Shown here one piece after another: positions 31,204 to 39,850 of a stretch of DNA of 64,000 bases. The stretch comes from Candidatus Fimivivens faecavium (GTDB lineage: Bacteria; Bacillota; Clostridia; Oscillospirales; Ruminococcaceae): NCBI GenBank assembly GCA_018716105.1, contig DVKH01000020.1, forward strand, positions 1-64,000, in the 5' to 3' direction. The notes below the pieces were generated by a model that was not told the DNA's origin, ran no database searches, and saw nothing but the letters and a program-made list of their open reading frames with translations. The position numbers were made by a program, and so were the translations under genes. The stretch's first letter is position 1; each line of letters begins with the position of its first letter.

Positions 31204-33537
31204 TTAAAATTCTCCGCCGCTGAAGGGCAGCGGGTTCGAAAGCCGGTCGGCCTCCTCCTGCGGGCTGCCGCAGCAGCCGAGCGTCCCGGCGTTTTGCCGG
31301 ACGTTGACGCCGAGCGAGCGGAGCTTCTCCGCGCTCACGCCCTCCCCCTCGCGCCGTCCGCAGCGCGGGCAGACGTCGTCGATGATCCCGGTGTATCCGC
31401 AGACCGGGTCCCGGTCGACCGGGTGGTTGATCGAGCCGTAGCCGATTCCGCACTCTTTCATATACCGGACCACCGCCTCGAAGGCGTCGAGATTTTTGAG
31501 CGGGTCGCCGTCGAGCTCGATATAGCTGATGTGTCCCGCGTTGGTCAGCGCGTGATAGGGCGCCTCCAGCCGGATCTTATCGAACGCCGTGATCGGGAAG
31601 CCGACCGGGATGTGGAACGAGTTGGTGTAATAGTCTTTATCGGTGACGCCCGGGATTTCGCCGAACTTCTTGCGGTCAATCCGCACGAAGCGGCCGGAAA
31701 GCCCCTCGGCCGGGGTGGCGATCAGGGTGAAGTTGAGGCCGGTCCTGCGGCTTTCGTCGTCCATGCGTTTTCTCATATAGCCGATGATCTCAAGGCCCAG
31801 GTTCTGGCTCTCCCGCGATTCGCCGTGGTGCTTGCCGGTCAGCGCGGTCAGGCATTCGGCAAGGCCGATAAAGCCGACGGTCAGGGTGCCGTGTTTGAGC
31901 ACCTCCCCAACCGTGTCGTCCGGCCCGAGCTTGTCGGAATCGAGCCAGATGCCCTGCCCCATCAGGAACGGGTAATTCCGGACCTTTTTCTGCGCCTGGA
32001 TGCGGAAACGGTCGATCAGCTGTTCGATCACGAGGTCGATCTGCCGTTCGAGCTGCTCGAAAAAGAAATCGACGTTCCGGTTCGCCTTAATCGCAAGCCG
32101 CGGGAGGTTTACCGAGGTAAACGAGAGGTTTCCCCTCCCGGTGACGATCTCCCGCTGCGGGTCGTAGACGTTCCCGATGACGCGGGTGCGGCATCCCATA
32201 TAGGCGGCCTCGGTCTCGGGATGGCCGGGCCGGTAGTATTTGAGGTTGAACGGCGCGTCAAGGAACGAAAAGTTCGGGAACAGCCGCTTGGCCGAAACGC
32301 GGCAGGCAAGCTTGAAGAGGTCATAGTTCGGGTCGCCCGGGTTGTAGTTGACCCCTTCCTTCACCTTAAAGATATGGATCGGGAAGATCGCGGTCTCACC
32401 GTTGCCAAGCCCCGCCTCAGTCGCGAGCAGGAGGTTCCGAATCACCATCCGCCCCTCCGGCGAGGTGTCGGTTCCGTAATTGAGCGACGAAAACGGGATC
32501 TGCGCCCCCGCGCGGGAGTGCATGGTATTGAGGTTGTGGACCAGCGCCTCCATCGCCTGATAGGTCGCGCGCTCGGTCTCCTTCTCCGCGTATTTGAGCG
32601 CGAAGCCCTGCGCCCGCCCGACCGCCTCCCGGTCCGCCGCGGCCGCGAGAAGCCCGGCCTCCCGCTCCTGATACCCGTTGTCATCCGCAAGGCGCGGGGT
32701 CAGCCCCTCGGCTTCGAGCCTGTCCATCGTCCCGCGGACCAGCTCCGCGGCGTTTTCAACGCCTTCAATCTCAAGCGCTTTCGAAAGGTTGTCGCGGTAG
32801 AGGCGGCGGTAGCTTTTTACAACGCCGCCGGCCATATCGTAGTCGAAGGCCGGCACGCTCTGTCCGCCGTGCTGGTCGTTCTGGTTCGACTGAATCGCGA
32901 TGCAGGCGAGCGCACAATAGCTCTGGATGCTGTTCGGCTCCCTGAGAAAGCCGTGCCCGGTCGAAAACCCGCCATCGAACAGGCGGGTCAGGTCGATCTG
33001 GGTGCAGGTGGTGGTCAGGGTCAGGAAGTCGAGGTCGTGGATGTGGATGTCCCCGTCCATGTGCGCCCGCGAGTGCTCGGGCTTTAGGATAAACATCTCG
33101 TAGAACTGCTTCGCGCCCTCGGAGCCGTATTTGAGCATCGTCCCCATCGCGGTGTCGCCGTCGATATTGGCGTTCTCGCGCTTTCCGTCGTTCTCGGCCG
33201 CGTCGCAGAAGGTCAGCTCCTCATAGGTTTTCATCAGCCGGGTGTTCATCTCGCGGATCCGGGTCCGGTTCGCGCGGTAGAGGATGAACTCCTTTGCGGT
33301 GCGGGTGTGCCCGTTCCGGATCAGGATCCGCTCCACCGCGTCCTGGATCTCCTCGACGGTCGGGTTGACGGCTTTCTTCTCCTCCTCCAGATAACCGACG
33401 ACCTGCGCCGCAAGCTCCGCCGCGGTCGCCCGGTCGCTTCCCCCCAGCGCCTGCGCCGCTTTGAAGATCGCCTCGGTGATTTTTTCAAGATCAAACACGG
33501 CGGTGCGCCCGTCGCGCTTTATAATCGACTCAATCAT
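31204..33537 (-). CDS. nrdD: Anaerobic (class III) ribonucleoside-triphosphate reductase, large part without the glycyl-radical motif
   Basis: Reduces ribonucleoside triphosphates to deoxyribonucleotides without oxygen. The 777-residue product has an N-terminal ATP-cone (about 1-95) for allosteric control, then the NrdD barrel with QNDQHGGQSVPAFDYDMAGG, NTMHSRAGAQIPFSSLNYGT, YMGCRTRVIGN and GRGNLSFTSVNLPRLA, and the zinc-site start VCGYTGIIDDVCPRCGRR. After that, where other NrdD proteins have RRxTGYL, it continues SAEKLRSLGVNVRQNAGTLG and CCGSPQEEADRLSNPLPFSGGEF in shorter form and stops. The Cys pair may complete the zinc site. The radical segment is in the next gene. An AAGGAGG site precedes the ATG. 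Confidence 0.95.
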   Translation of the reverse strand: MIESIIKRDGRTAVFDLEKITEAIFKAAQALGGSDRATAAELAAQVVGYLEEEKKAVNPTVEEIQDAVERILIRNGHTRTAKEFILYRANRTRIREMNTRLMKTYEELTFCDAAENDGKRENANIDGDTAMGTMLKYGSEGAKQFYEMFILKPEHSRAHMDGDIHIHDLDFLTLTTTCTQIDLTRLFDGGFSTGHGFLREPNSIQSYCALACIAIQSNQNDQHGGQSVPAFDYDMAGGVVKSYRRLYRDNLSKALEIEGVENAAELVRGTMDRLEAEGLTPRLADDNGYQEREAGLLAAAADREAVGRAQGFALKYAEKETERATYQAMEALVHNLNTMHSRAGAQIPFSSLNYGTDTSPEGRMVIRNLLLATEAGLGNGETAIFPIHIFKVKEGVNYNPGDPNYDLFKLACRVSAKRLFPNFSFLDAPFNLKYYRPGHPETEAAYMGCRTRVIGNVYDPQREIVTGRGNLSFTSVNLPRLAIKANRNVDFFFEQLERQIDLVIEQLIDRFRIQAQKKVRNYPFLMGQGIWLDSDKLGPDDTVGEVLKHGTLTVGFIGLAECLTALTGKHHGESRESQNLGLEIIGYMRKRMDDESRRTGLNFTLIATPAEGLSGRFVRIDRKKFGEIPGVTDKDYYTNSFHIPVGFPITAFDKIRLEAPYHALTNAGHISYIELDGDPLKNLDAFEAVVRYMKECGIGYGSINHPVDRDPVCGYTGIIDDVCPRCGRREGEGVSAEKLRSLGVNVRQNAGTLGCCGSPQEEADRLSNPLPFSGGEF

Positions 33538-33601
33538 ATTTCGGCCTCCTTGCGCCGCCCCAGCGCTTTCAGCGCGCTCTCATAACTCTCAGCGAATTTC
33601 A

Positions 33602-33630
33602 GTTTAACACTATATATGGTAGAATGTCAA
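33602..33630 (-). promoter_or_regulatory. nrdD promoter
   Basis: Minus-strand TTGACA (33630-33625), a 17-base spacer and TTAAAC (33607-33602). An NrdR-like box covers most of the spacer. Confidence 0.6.
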
Positions 33631-33651
33631 TCGGTCTTTTCCCATATATTG
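33607..33651. promoter_or_regulatory. Paired NrdR-like boxes upstream of nrdD
   Basis: Box 1, ACACTATATATGGTAG (33607-33622), closely matches the NrdR consensus acaCwAtATaTwGtgt. Box 2, CCATATATTG (33642-33651), is weaker. Their centres are about 32 bases apart, three helical turns, as in known NrdR operators. NrdR is the ATP/dATP-sensing repressor of ribonucleotide reductase genes. Confidence 0.7.
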
Positions 33652-33951
33652 AATTTCTCGGCCTTTATTTTTCTACAAACGGTGATTATTCATCGCCATG
33701 CATATTTCGCTGAGATCAAGAAAGCGGCGGGAAACATTGCGGCGCCGCAGTATATTCCATTTTTTTACATTTCAGTTTTATACAAATCGTACATTTATGC
33801 ATCGGCTTGCAAACGCATTTTCAGATCCCGGCCGGCGGCTCCCAGCGGCCGGCGTCCTTGAAACCGCGGCGGATTTATGATAGACTGTTATCCAATCGAA
33901 ACATCTTTCGACAAAACGCGGCAAAGGCCGGCGGAAGAAGGGGGAGGCTCG
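33652..33951. other. nrdD / regulator divergent region
   Basis: About 300 bases without a gene, AT-richer than its surroundings. A promoter for the rightward regulator gene is likely at 33858-33886 (TTGAAA, 17-base spacer, TAGACT). No further conserved element was recognised. Confidence 0.45.
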
Positions 33952-34320
33952 ATGAAAATCCAGGAATCCGGCGAAAATTACCTTGAAACCATCCTGATCC
34001 TCGGCGGACGCGAAGGCTTTGTCCGTTCGGTCGACGTCGCCTCCGAGCTCGGCTTCACCAAGGCGAGCGTCAGCCGGGCGATGGGCATCCTGCGCGCGGC
34101 GGGATACATCGACATGCCCAAAAACGGGACGATCTCCCTCACGGAAGAGGGGTACCAAAAGGCGTCTAAAGTCTATGAAAGGCACCGTGTCACCACTGAT
34201 TTCCTGCGCCGGCTCGGCGTCTCCGCGGAGACCGCCGAGAAGGACGCATGCCGAATCGAGCATGTCATCAGCGAGGAAGCCTTTGAGGCGATGCGGGCAC
34301 AGGTGACGGCTCGTGGCTGA
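33952..34320 (+). CDS. DtxR/MntR-family metal-dependent regulator
   Basis: 122 residues: a winged helix-turn-helix with ESGENYLETILIL at the start, SVDVASELGFTKASVSRAMG as the recognition helices, and a dimerisation region with a metal-site-like CRIEHVISEEAFEAM (the C-x-x-E-H pattern of MntR/DtxR). The C-terminal SH3-like domain is absent, as in MntR. It probably represses metal transport in response to Mn or Fe. The start at 33952 follows GGGGGAGG. Its 3' end overlaps the next gene by 8 bases, so the membrane protein is coupled to it. Confidence 0.88.
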   Translation: MKIQESGENYLETILILGGREGFVRSVDVASELGFTKASVSRAMGILRAAGYIDMPKNGTISLTEEGYQKASKVYERHRVTTDFLRRLGVSAETAEKDACRIEHVISEEAFEAMRAQVTARG

Positions 34321-35620
34321 TTGGAAAGACCGGGAGAAGTTTCTCACCGGCGGCGCGAAAAAAAGCGCGTTTCGCTTTAAACTTGGAAAGCAGGAGCGGC
34401 GGCGGGTTCTGATTTATCTTGCAACCGTCGTTTTTTCGTTCCTGTTTCTGTTTTTCGGGAACCGAATCGCGTCGGGGGGAATCCCAACCGTCGAAGGGGC
34501 CGACCGGGCCGAAGTCGTAAAGGCGGAGGTGATCGCAATCCTCTCGCGGGAGTCCCAGTCCTACGCCCTCGGCGGGGCGCAGACGGTCACCGGGACGAGC
34601 ATCACCTTTTCTGCCCAGGTGGTCAGCGGCCCCCGCAAGGGGCAGGTCTGTACGGCGGTGCAGACGAACGATCCGTTCACCCCGATGCAGCAGAAGGAAA
34701 TCGCGGTCGGGGACAAGGTCCTCCTGCACTCCACCGCAGCGCTCACCGGCGCGGACGAGGTGCCGGGCGCGACCGGATGGATGCTCGGCGAATATGTCCG
34801 GACCGATGCGCTCGCGGCGCTGCTCGGGGCGTTTCTCGCGCTGATCCTGTTGTTCGGCCGCGGAAAGGGCCTGAACACCATCGTCTCGCTGGGCTTTACC
34901 TGCGCGGCGGTGTTTCTCGTCTTCATCCCGTCGATCCTTTCGGGCCGAAACATCTATTTCTGGTCGGTTTTAACCTGCGTTTTCGTCATCGCGATGACCC
35001 TCCTGATCGTCGCGGGCGCCGACCGAAAAAGCCTCGCCTCGGCGCTCGGCTGCACCGGCGGGGTGTTGTTCGCGGGCTTTCTGACGGTCTTTATGGATCA
35101 TTTCCTCCGTCTCACCGGCTTTTTGAACGAGGAATCGACCTACCTCTCCTATCTCGGGACCGAAAAGCCGATCGACCTCAAGGCGATCATCTTCGCCGCG
35201 ATCATCATCGGCGCGATGGGCGCCATCATGGACGTCTCGATGTCGATCTCCTCCTCTCTCTGGGAACTGCGGGAAAAGCTCGGCGGCGCTTCGCCGGAAC
35301 TGCTGTTCCGCTCGGGCGTCACCATCGGGCGGGATATCATGGGCACGATGGCAAATACGCTGGTCCTCGCCTACATCGGAAGCTCGCTCTCCTCGGTCCT
35401 GTTGCTGATCGCCTATAACGAATCGATGCTCGCGCTCCTCAACCGCGAGAAAATCGTCGTCGAGATCCTGCAGTCGCTGACCGGGAGCTTCGGCATCCTG
35501 ATCGCCCTTCCGCTCACCTCGCTGATCTGCGCGTTTCTCTACGGCGAGAAAAAGGCCCCCTCCTCTCCGGATGCTCCATCTGCGGAAGAGGAAGCGGCGC
35601 AGCCCGCCCAAGCCAAATAG
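34313..35620 (+). CDS. YibE/F-like multi-span membrane protein
   Basis: 435 residues with one N-terminal helix, an extracytoplasmic beta-rich domain (about 55-160) and about seven further membrane helices with conserved GRGKGLNTIVSLGFTCAAVF, GAMGAIMDVSMSISSSLWEL and RSGVTIGRDIMGTMANTLVL. These are typical of YibE/F-family proteins, whose function is not established. A short acidic tail follows. It starts with GTG inside the end of the MntR-like gene, which suggests a link to metal homeostasis. That link is an inference. Confidence 0.85.
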   Translation: MADWKDREKFLTGGAKKSAFRFKLGKQERRRVLIYLATVVFSFLFLFFGNRIASGGIPTVEGADRAEVVKAEVIAILSRESQSYALGGAQTVTGTSITFSAQVVSGPRKGQVCTAVQTNDPFTPMQQKEIAVGDKVLLHSTAALTGADEVPGATGWMLGEYVRTDALAALLGAFLALILLFGRGKGLNTIVSLGFTCAAVFLVFIPSILSGRNIYFWSVLTCVFVIAMTLLIVAGADRKSLASALGCTGGVLFAGFLTVFMDHFLRLTGFLNEESTYLSYLGTEKPIDLKAIIFAAIIIGAMGAIMDVSMSISSSLWELREKLGGASPELLFRSGVTIGRDIMGTMANTLVLAYIGSSLSSVLLLIAYNESMLALLNREKIVVEILQSLTGSFGILIALPLTSLICAFLYGEKKAPSSPDAPSAEEEAAQPAQAK

Positions 35621-35646
35621 GGCCTCGGCCTTAACCAAACAGAACA

Positions 35647-35677
35647 AAACCCCGGGCCAGGGCCCGGGGTTATTTTT
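35647..35677 (+). terminator. Terminator after the YibE/F-like gene
   Basis: AACCCCGGGCC pairs with GGCCCGGGGTT around a 2-3 base loop, followed by ATTTTT. It overlaps the 3' end of the convergent gene. Confidence 0.85.
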
Positions 35678-36212
35678 CTCGTTTTCCGTCTCCGCTGCGC
35701 AGGATGGCGGAGAGTTCCCCCGGCATTGACCGGAGGGTGCTGAACAGTTCGCTCATCCCGGCCTCCAGCTCCGACGCAACCTGGCTTTTCTCCTTGCGCA
35801 TGCTCGCCTTTTCATATTTGGATAACGCCCTGCGCACGCCTGCGATCAATTCGCTTCGCTTCTGTCCGGGCGGCATCTCCTCCATTTTTGAAAGCAGCTC
35901 CCCGCATTCCTTGAGCAGCGCCCGGCACTCGCGGTCCGCGCTCTCCTCAAACCGCTTTTCCATCTCCCGGTCGTCCCCGGCGTCGGAAAAGTTCATCTCA
36001 AGAACCCACGCCTCGCCTCCGCGGTCCCGAATGTCCTGCCGGAGCGCTTCAAACCGCGCGAGGTTTTCCTGGCTGTTCGGCAGGACCGCCACCCCCGGCT
36101 TAAAGTTCTCGGACCCGATTTCGCGGAGCTTGCGCCAGACATAGACCCGGATCCGGGAGGGGTTTGCCGGGATGCTGTAGCCGAGCGCGAGCCATTTCGG
36201 TTCCCCGGCCAT
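35670..36212 (-). CDS. ChrB N-terminal domain-like protein
   Basis: 180 residues. The N-terminal half (WLALGYSIPANPSRIRVYVW, RKLREIGSENFKPGVAVLP, ARFEALRQDIRDRGGEAWVL) matches the ChrB-N fold found in regulators of chromate resistance. The C-terminal half (about 95-175) is helical and charged, and there is no ChrB C-terminal domain. No chromate transporter gene (chrA) is nearby, so a chromate role should not be assumed. It lies between the MntR-like unit (convergent) and hemW (same strand, 21 bases away), perhaps in the hemW operon. Confidence 0.75.
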   Translation of the reverse strand: MAGEPKWLALGYSIPANPSRIRVYVWRKLREIGSENFKPGVAVLPNSQENLARFEALRQDIRDRGGEAWVLEMNFSDAGDDREMEKRFEESADRECRALLKECGELLSKMEEMPPGQKRSELIAGVRRALSKYEKASMRKEKSQVASELEAGMSELFSTLRSMPGELSAILRSGDGKREK

Positions 36213-36233
36213 CTCTGTTCCCTCCTCTCCTCT

Positions 36234-37337
36234 CTAGTCCGGCAGCAGCCGGGCGATCACCGCATTCGAGACGAGAAACCCCGCCCGCGTGAGGGAAAGC
36301 CGGTTCCCCTCCGCCCTGCAAAGGCCGATCCGCTCCAGCGGCGCGGCCCTGCGCAGAACCCCGGCCGCAAACCCCGCCTGGGTTTTGGTCAGGTCCACCC
36401 CCTCGCAGAGCCGAAGCCCGAGCAGCACCCGCTCTGCGTCGTCCCCGCCAGGGCCGTCCCCGACGGCGAGCGCAAACGGGTTCTCCGCCTCACAGAAGCC
36501 CTCCAGATCCCGGGGGAAATAGAACCGCTTCCCGCCGTAAAACGAGTGCGCCGAAGGCCCGAAGCCGAGATACGGCGCGAGCTTCCAGTATTTGAGGTTG
36601 TGGCGGCTCACCGCCGCGCCCCTCGCGAAGTTCGAAATCTCATACTGCCGAAAGCCCGCTTCCTCTGCCGCCTCACAGCCCGCGAGGTAGCAGTCCGCCT
36701 GGAAATCCCCGTCGATCCCCTCGGGGAACCGTTCCGCCAGCCGGGTCCCCGCCTCGATCTTGAGCAGATAGGCGGAAAGGTGGTCGATCGGAAGCCCCGA
36801 CAGCGTCTTCACATCCGCCCGGACGTCCCGTTCGGCCTGTCCCGGAATCCCGAGGATGAGGTCCGCGGAGATATGGGAAAACCCCGCCCGCGCCGCCGCT
36901 TCCACGGCTTCGAAGACCTCCCCCGGCCCATGCCGCCGCCCGAGCAGCGCGAGCAGGTCCGGCCTTAAGGTCTGCGCCCCAAACGAGATCCGGGTAAAGC
37001 CCCCTGCCGCGAGGCGGCGGAGCTCCTCCTCCCGCACCTCGCCGGGGTTTGCCTCCAGCGTGATCTCCGCATCTTCCGTCAGGCCGAACCGCTCCGCCAG
37101 GGCCGCTTTAAGCCGCAGAAGGCGCTCCGCCCCGAGCAGCGCCGGCGTCCCCCCGCCGAAATAGAGGGTGTCGGCCTGGGCCCGCGGCGCGGCGGAAACC
37201 GCCCGGAGCAGCGCGGCGGCGTAGCGGTCCGCCGCATCCTCCGTCAGCCCCGCGTTCGAATAAAAATCGCAGTAGGCGCAGCGGCTTTTGCAGAACGGCA
37301 CATGGATGTACAGCCCGGCCTTTTCCTCCCGCGCCAT
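36234..37337 (-). CDS. hemW: Heme chaperone HemW (radical SAM, formerly coproporphyrinogen III oxidase-like)
   Basis: 367 residues. The radical SAM CxxxCxxC is in HVPFCKSRCAYCDFYS (Cys16, Cys20, Cys23), followed by TLYFGGGTPALL, ITLEANPGE, RISFGAQTL and DLILGIPGQ, and a C-terminal HemN_C domain. HemW binds heme and passes it to target proteins. HemN's extra CxxCxxC fourth cysteine is not relevant here because the motif is CxxxCxxC without the trailing C. The start at 37337 overlaps the lepA stop (TGATG); a longer frame to 37469 lies inside lepA. lepA-hemW is a common Firmicute pair. Confidence 0.93.
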   Translation of the reverse strand: MAREEKAGLYIHVPFCKSRCAYCDFYSNAGLTEDAADRYAAALLRAVSAAPRAQADTLYFGGGTPALLGAERLLRLKAALAERFGLTEDAEITLEANPGEVREEELRRLAAGGFTRISFGAQTLRPDLLALLGRRHGPGEVFEAVEAAARAGFSHISADLILGIPGQAERDVRADVKTLSGLPIDHLSAYLLKIEAGTRLAERFPEGIDGDFQADCYLAGCEAAEEAGFRQYEISNFARGAAVSRHNLKYWKLAPYLGFGPSAHSFYGGKRFYFPRDLEGFCEAENPFALAVGDGPGGDDAERVLLGLRLCEGVDLTKTQAGFAAGVLRRAAPLERIGLCRAEGNRLSLTRAGFLVSNAVIARLLPD

Positions 37338-39142
37338 CAGTCGAGCTTGAGGACCGCCATAAACGCCTCCTGCGGCACCTCGACCGAGCCGAGCTGGCGC
37401 ATCCGCTTCTTGCCCTCCTTCTGTTTTTCGAGCAGCTTTTTCTTTCTCGTGATGTCGCCGCCGTAGCACTTGGCGAGGACGTCCTTGCGCATCGCCTTGA
37501 CCGTCTCCCTGGCGATGATCTTTCCGCCCACCGCCGCCTGGATCGGCACCTCGAAGAGCTGCCGCGGGATATGCTCCTTGAGCTTTTCGGCCATCTTCCT
37601 GGCCCGGGGGTAGGCGCGGTCGGCGTGGACGATGAACGAAAGCGCGTCCACCGCCTCGCCGTTAAGCAAGATGTCCAGCTTCGCGAGCTTCGCCGGCTCA
37701 TACCCGGAAAGCTCGTAATCAAACGACGCATAGCCCCTCGTCCGGGACTTGAGCGCGTCGAAGAAATCGTAAATGACCTCATTTAACGGGAGTTTATAGT
37801 GCAGCTCGCACCGGTCGGTGTCGAGGTACCTGGTGTCGAGATAGACCCCGCGCCGCTCCTGGCAGAGTTCCATAATCGCCCCGATGTACTCCGCCGGGGT
37901 GAAAATGCTCGCCTTGATATAGGGTTCCTCCGCCGCCTCGATCAGCGACGGATCGGGGTAGTTGGTCGGGTTGTCGATCCAGATCTCCTTCCCGCCGGTC
38001 AAAAGAAGATGGTAGACAACGCTCGGGGCGGTGGTCACAAGGTCAAGGTTGTATTCCCGCTCAAGCCGCTCCTGGATGATCTCCATGTGCAGAAGGCCCA
38101 GAAAGCCGCACCGGAAGCCGAACCCAAGCGCGAGCGAGGTCTCCGGCTCAAAGGAGAGCGACGCATCGTTGAGCTGGAGCTTCTCAAGCGCGTCCCGAAG
38201 GTCCGGGTACTTCGCCCCGTCGGCCGGGTAGATGCCGCAGAAGACCATCGGGTTCACCTTCCGGTAGCCCGCAAGCGGCTCCGCCGCCGGCCGCGCCGCC
38301 TCGGTCACCGTGTCGCCGACCCGGGTGTCCCGCACGGTCTTGATGCTCGCCGCGAGATAGCCGACCTCGCCCGCCTCGATCCCCTCAGACGGGATCAGGC
38401 TGGTCGGCCCCAGCACGCCGCATTCGACCACCTGGAACTGGGCGCCGGTCGCCATCAAACGGATTTTCATCCCGGGGCGGATGCGCCCGTCCATCACCCG
38501 GATGTAGACGATCACCCCTTTATAGCTGTCGTAATAGGAATCGAAGATCAACGCGCGAAGCGGCGCCCCGGCGTCGCCGCCGGGAGGCGGGATCTCCCTG
38601 ACCACCTTTTCGAGCACTTCTTCAATCCCGATTCCCTGCTTCGCCGAGATGCGCGGCGCCTCAAGGGCCGGGATCCCAATCACATCTTCGATCTCATGGC
38701 AGACCCGCTCCGGGTCGGCGGACGGAAGGTCGATCTTATTGACCACCGGCACGATTTCGAGGTCGTGTTCCAGCGCGAGGTAGGTGTTCGCGAGGGTCTG
38801 CGCCTCGATCCCCTGCGACGCATCGACGACGAGCAGCGCCCCCTCGCACGCCGCGAGCGAGCGGGAAACCTCGTAGTTAAAATCCACATGGCCGGGGGTG
38901 TCGATGAGGTTGAGGGCATAGGTCTCCCCGTCCTGCGCCTCATACATCAGCCGGACCGCCCGCGCCTTGATGGTGATGCCGCGCTCCCGCTCGATGTCCA
39001 TGTTGTCGAGAAGCTGTTCCTCCATATCGCGCTCGGAGACCGTCCGGGTCTTCTCCAGAATCCGGTCGGCGAGGGTGCTCTTGCCGTGGTCGATATGCGC
39101 AATGATGCAGAAGTTGCGCGTATGCTTCTGTTTTTCGGTCAT
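37337..39142 (-). CDS. lepA: Elongation factor 4 (LepA) GTPase
   Basis: A ribosome-associated translational GTPase. The 601-residue product has the P-loop AHIDHGKST, the switch [20 protein letters not shown] (G4) and the LepA-specific C-terminal domain with [20 protein letters not shown] and [20 protein letters not shown]. Length is normal. The start at 39142 follows AAAGGA; the long in-frame extension to 39412 crosses a strong hairpin and is not credible. It lies between a small membrane-protein gene and hemW, in the conserved gpr-spoIIP-lepA-hemW block. Confidence 0.97.
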   Translation of the reverse strand: MTEKQKHTRNFCIIAHIDHGKSTLADRILEKTRTVSERDMEEQLLDNMDIERERGITIKARAVRLMYEAQDGETYALNLIDTPGHVDFNYEVSRSLAACEGALLVVDASQGIEAQTLANTYLALEHDLEIVPVVNKIDLPSADPERVCHEIEDVIGIPALEAPRISAKQGIGIEEVLEKVVREIPPPGGDAGAPLRALIFDSYYDSYKGVIVYIRVMDGRIRPGMKIRLMATGAQFQVVECGVLGPTSLIPSEGIEAGEVGYLAASIKTVRDTRVGDTVTEAARPAAEPLAGYRKVNPMVFCGIYPADGAKYPDLRDALEKLQLNDASLSFEPETSLALGFGFRCGFLGLLHMEIIQERLEREYNLDLVTTAPSVVYHLLLTGGKEIWIDNPTNYPDPSLIEAAEEPYIKASIFTPAEYIGAIMELCQERRGVYLDTRYLDTDRCELHYKLPLNEVIYDFFDALKSRTRGYASFDYELSGYEPAKLAKLDILLNGEAVDALSFIVHADRAYPRARKMAEKLKEHIPRQLFEVPIQAAVGGKIIARETVKAMRKDVLAKCYGGDITRKKKLLEKQKEGKKRMRQLGSVEVPQEAFMAVLKLD

Positions 39143-39293
39143 CTTCCAAGGGTCCTTTCTGTTCCGGCCGGCTCCGCCGCTATCCCGCGCTGGGAACGCC
39201 GTTCCGCCGTCCTCTTTGGTTCTTTTATTATAACGGTTCGCCCCCGTTCCGGCAATTGTTTTTTTGGCGGCGGCAGGCGGTTTTTTGAACGCC

Positions 39294-39330
39294 GGCGCCC
39301 GGCAACGAATCCGTCTCGTCGCCGGGCGCC
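39294..39330. repeat. Long hairpin upstream of lepA
   Basis: GGCGCCCGGCAACGA pairs with TCGTCGCCGGGCGCC (one A-C mismatch). There is no T-run on either side. It probably stabilises the end of the upstream message or partly terminates it. Confidence 0.65.
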
Positions 39331-39366
39331 GTCCAATGTGTTTTGGGCCTTTGATCCGTTTTGTTT

Positions 39367-39777
39367 TTAGGATCCGCCGACCGTCCGCTGATAGTCCCGT
39401 TCCAGCCGCCACTCGCGGTATTGATCCGCCTGCCTGCGAAAAAGCGCGTAAAGCTTTTCGCCGATCCTGAGCCAGCGCGGCGTGGTAAAGACCTCATAGT
39501 CGCGCCTAAACTGCTCGACGGCGTTCAGCGGCGTGAGATCGAGGAGGTGCAGGCCCTCCCGCGTCGTCACCAGATAGGTCAGATCACCGCTCTTTTCCAT
39601 CGAAAACGAATCGATGAGCCCCCCGAAGCCGGTTTCCTCCGCAGCCGCATCCACCGCGACAAAGCCGCCCGCCGTCGAGATCACAAGCAGCGTCAGAAAG
39701 AACGCGGCCAGAAACTGCCGCAGCCGTTTTCCCAGAACACCACATCCTTTTCCCCCGCAAAAGCCTGTCCGCATCCG
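39367..39777 (-). CDS. Small membrane-anchored protein downstream of spoIIP
   Basis: About 136 residues. One N-terminal transmembrane helix (about 21-40, [20 protein letters not shown]) is followed by a mixed extracytoplasmic domain ending [16 protein letters not shown] do not recognise a family. The start is uncertain: ATG 39777 has no ribosome-binding site, a GGGGGAAAAGGAT site lies further in, and a CTG about 9 bases after it is in frame. The gene lies in the sporulation block after spoIIP, so a sporulation role is possible, but nothing in the sequence shows it. Confidence 0.6.
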   Translation of the reverse strand, partial: RMRTGFCGGKGCGVLGKRLRQFLAAFFLTLLVISTAGGFVAVDAAAEETGFGGLIDSFSMEKSGDLTYLVTTREGLHLLDLTPLNAVEQFRRDYEVFTTPRWLRIGEKLYALFRRQADQYREWRLERDYQRTVGGS

Positions 39778-39850
39778 GGGTTTGATTTCGGCCCGGACGA
39801 ACCCTTCAAAAGTCCGGCCGGGCCGTTTCCTCTTTGAATCCGGGCCTTCA

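Noticed and set aside
30874..33087. A 737-codon open frame on the plus strand opposite nrdD and nrdG
   Set aside because: It is the antisense shadow of strongly conserved genes in GC-rich DNA; no domain, start site or codon pattern supports it.
37799..39370. A 523-codon plus-strand frame opposite lepA
   Set aside because: Antisense of lepA, which has every GTPase motif on the minus strand.
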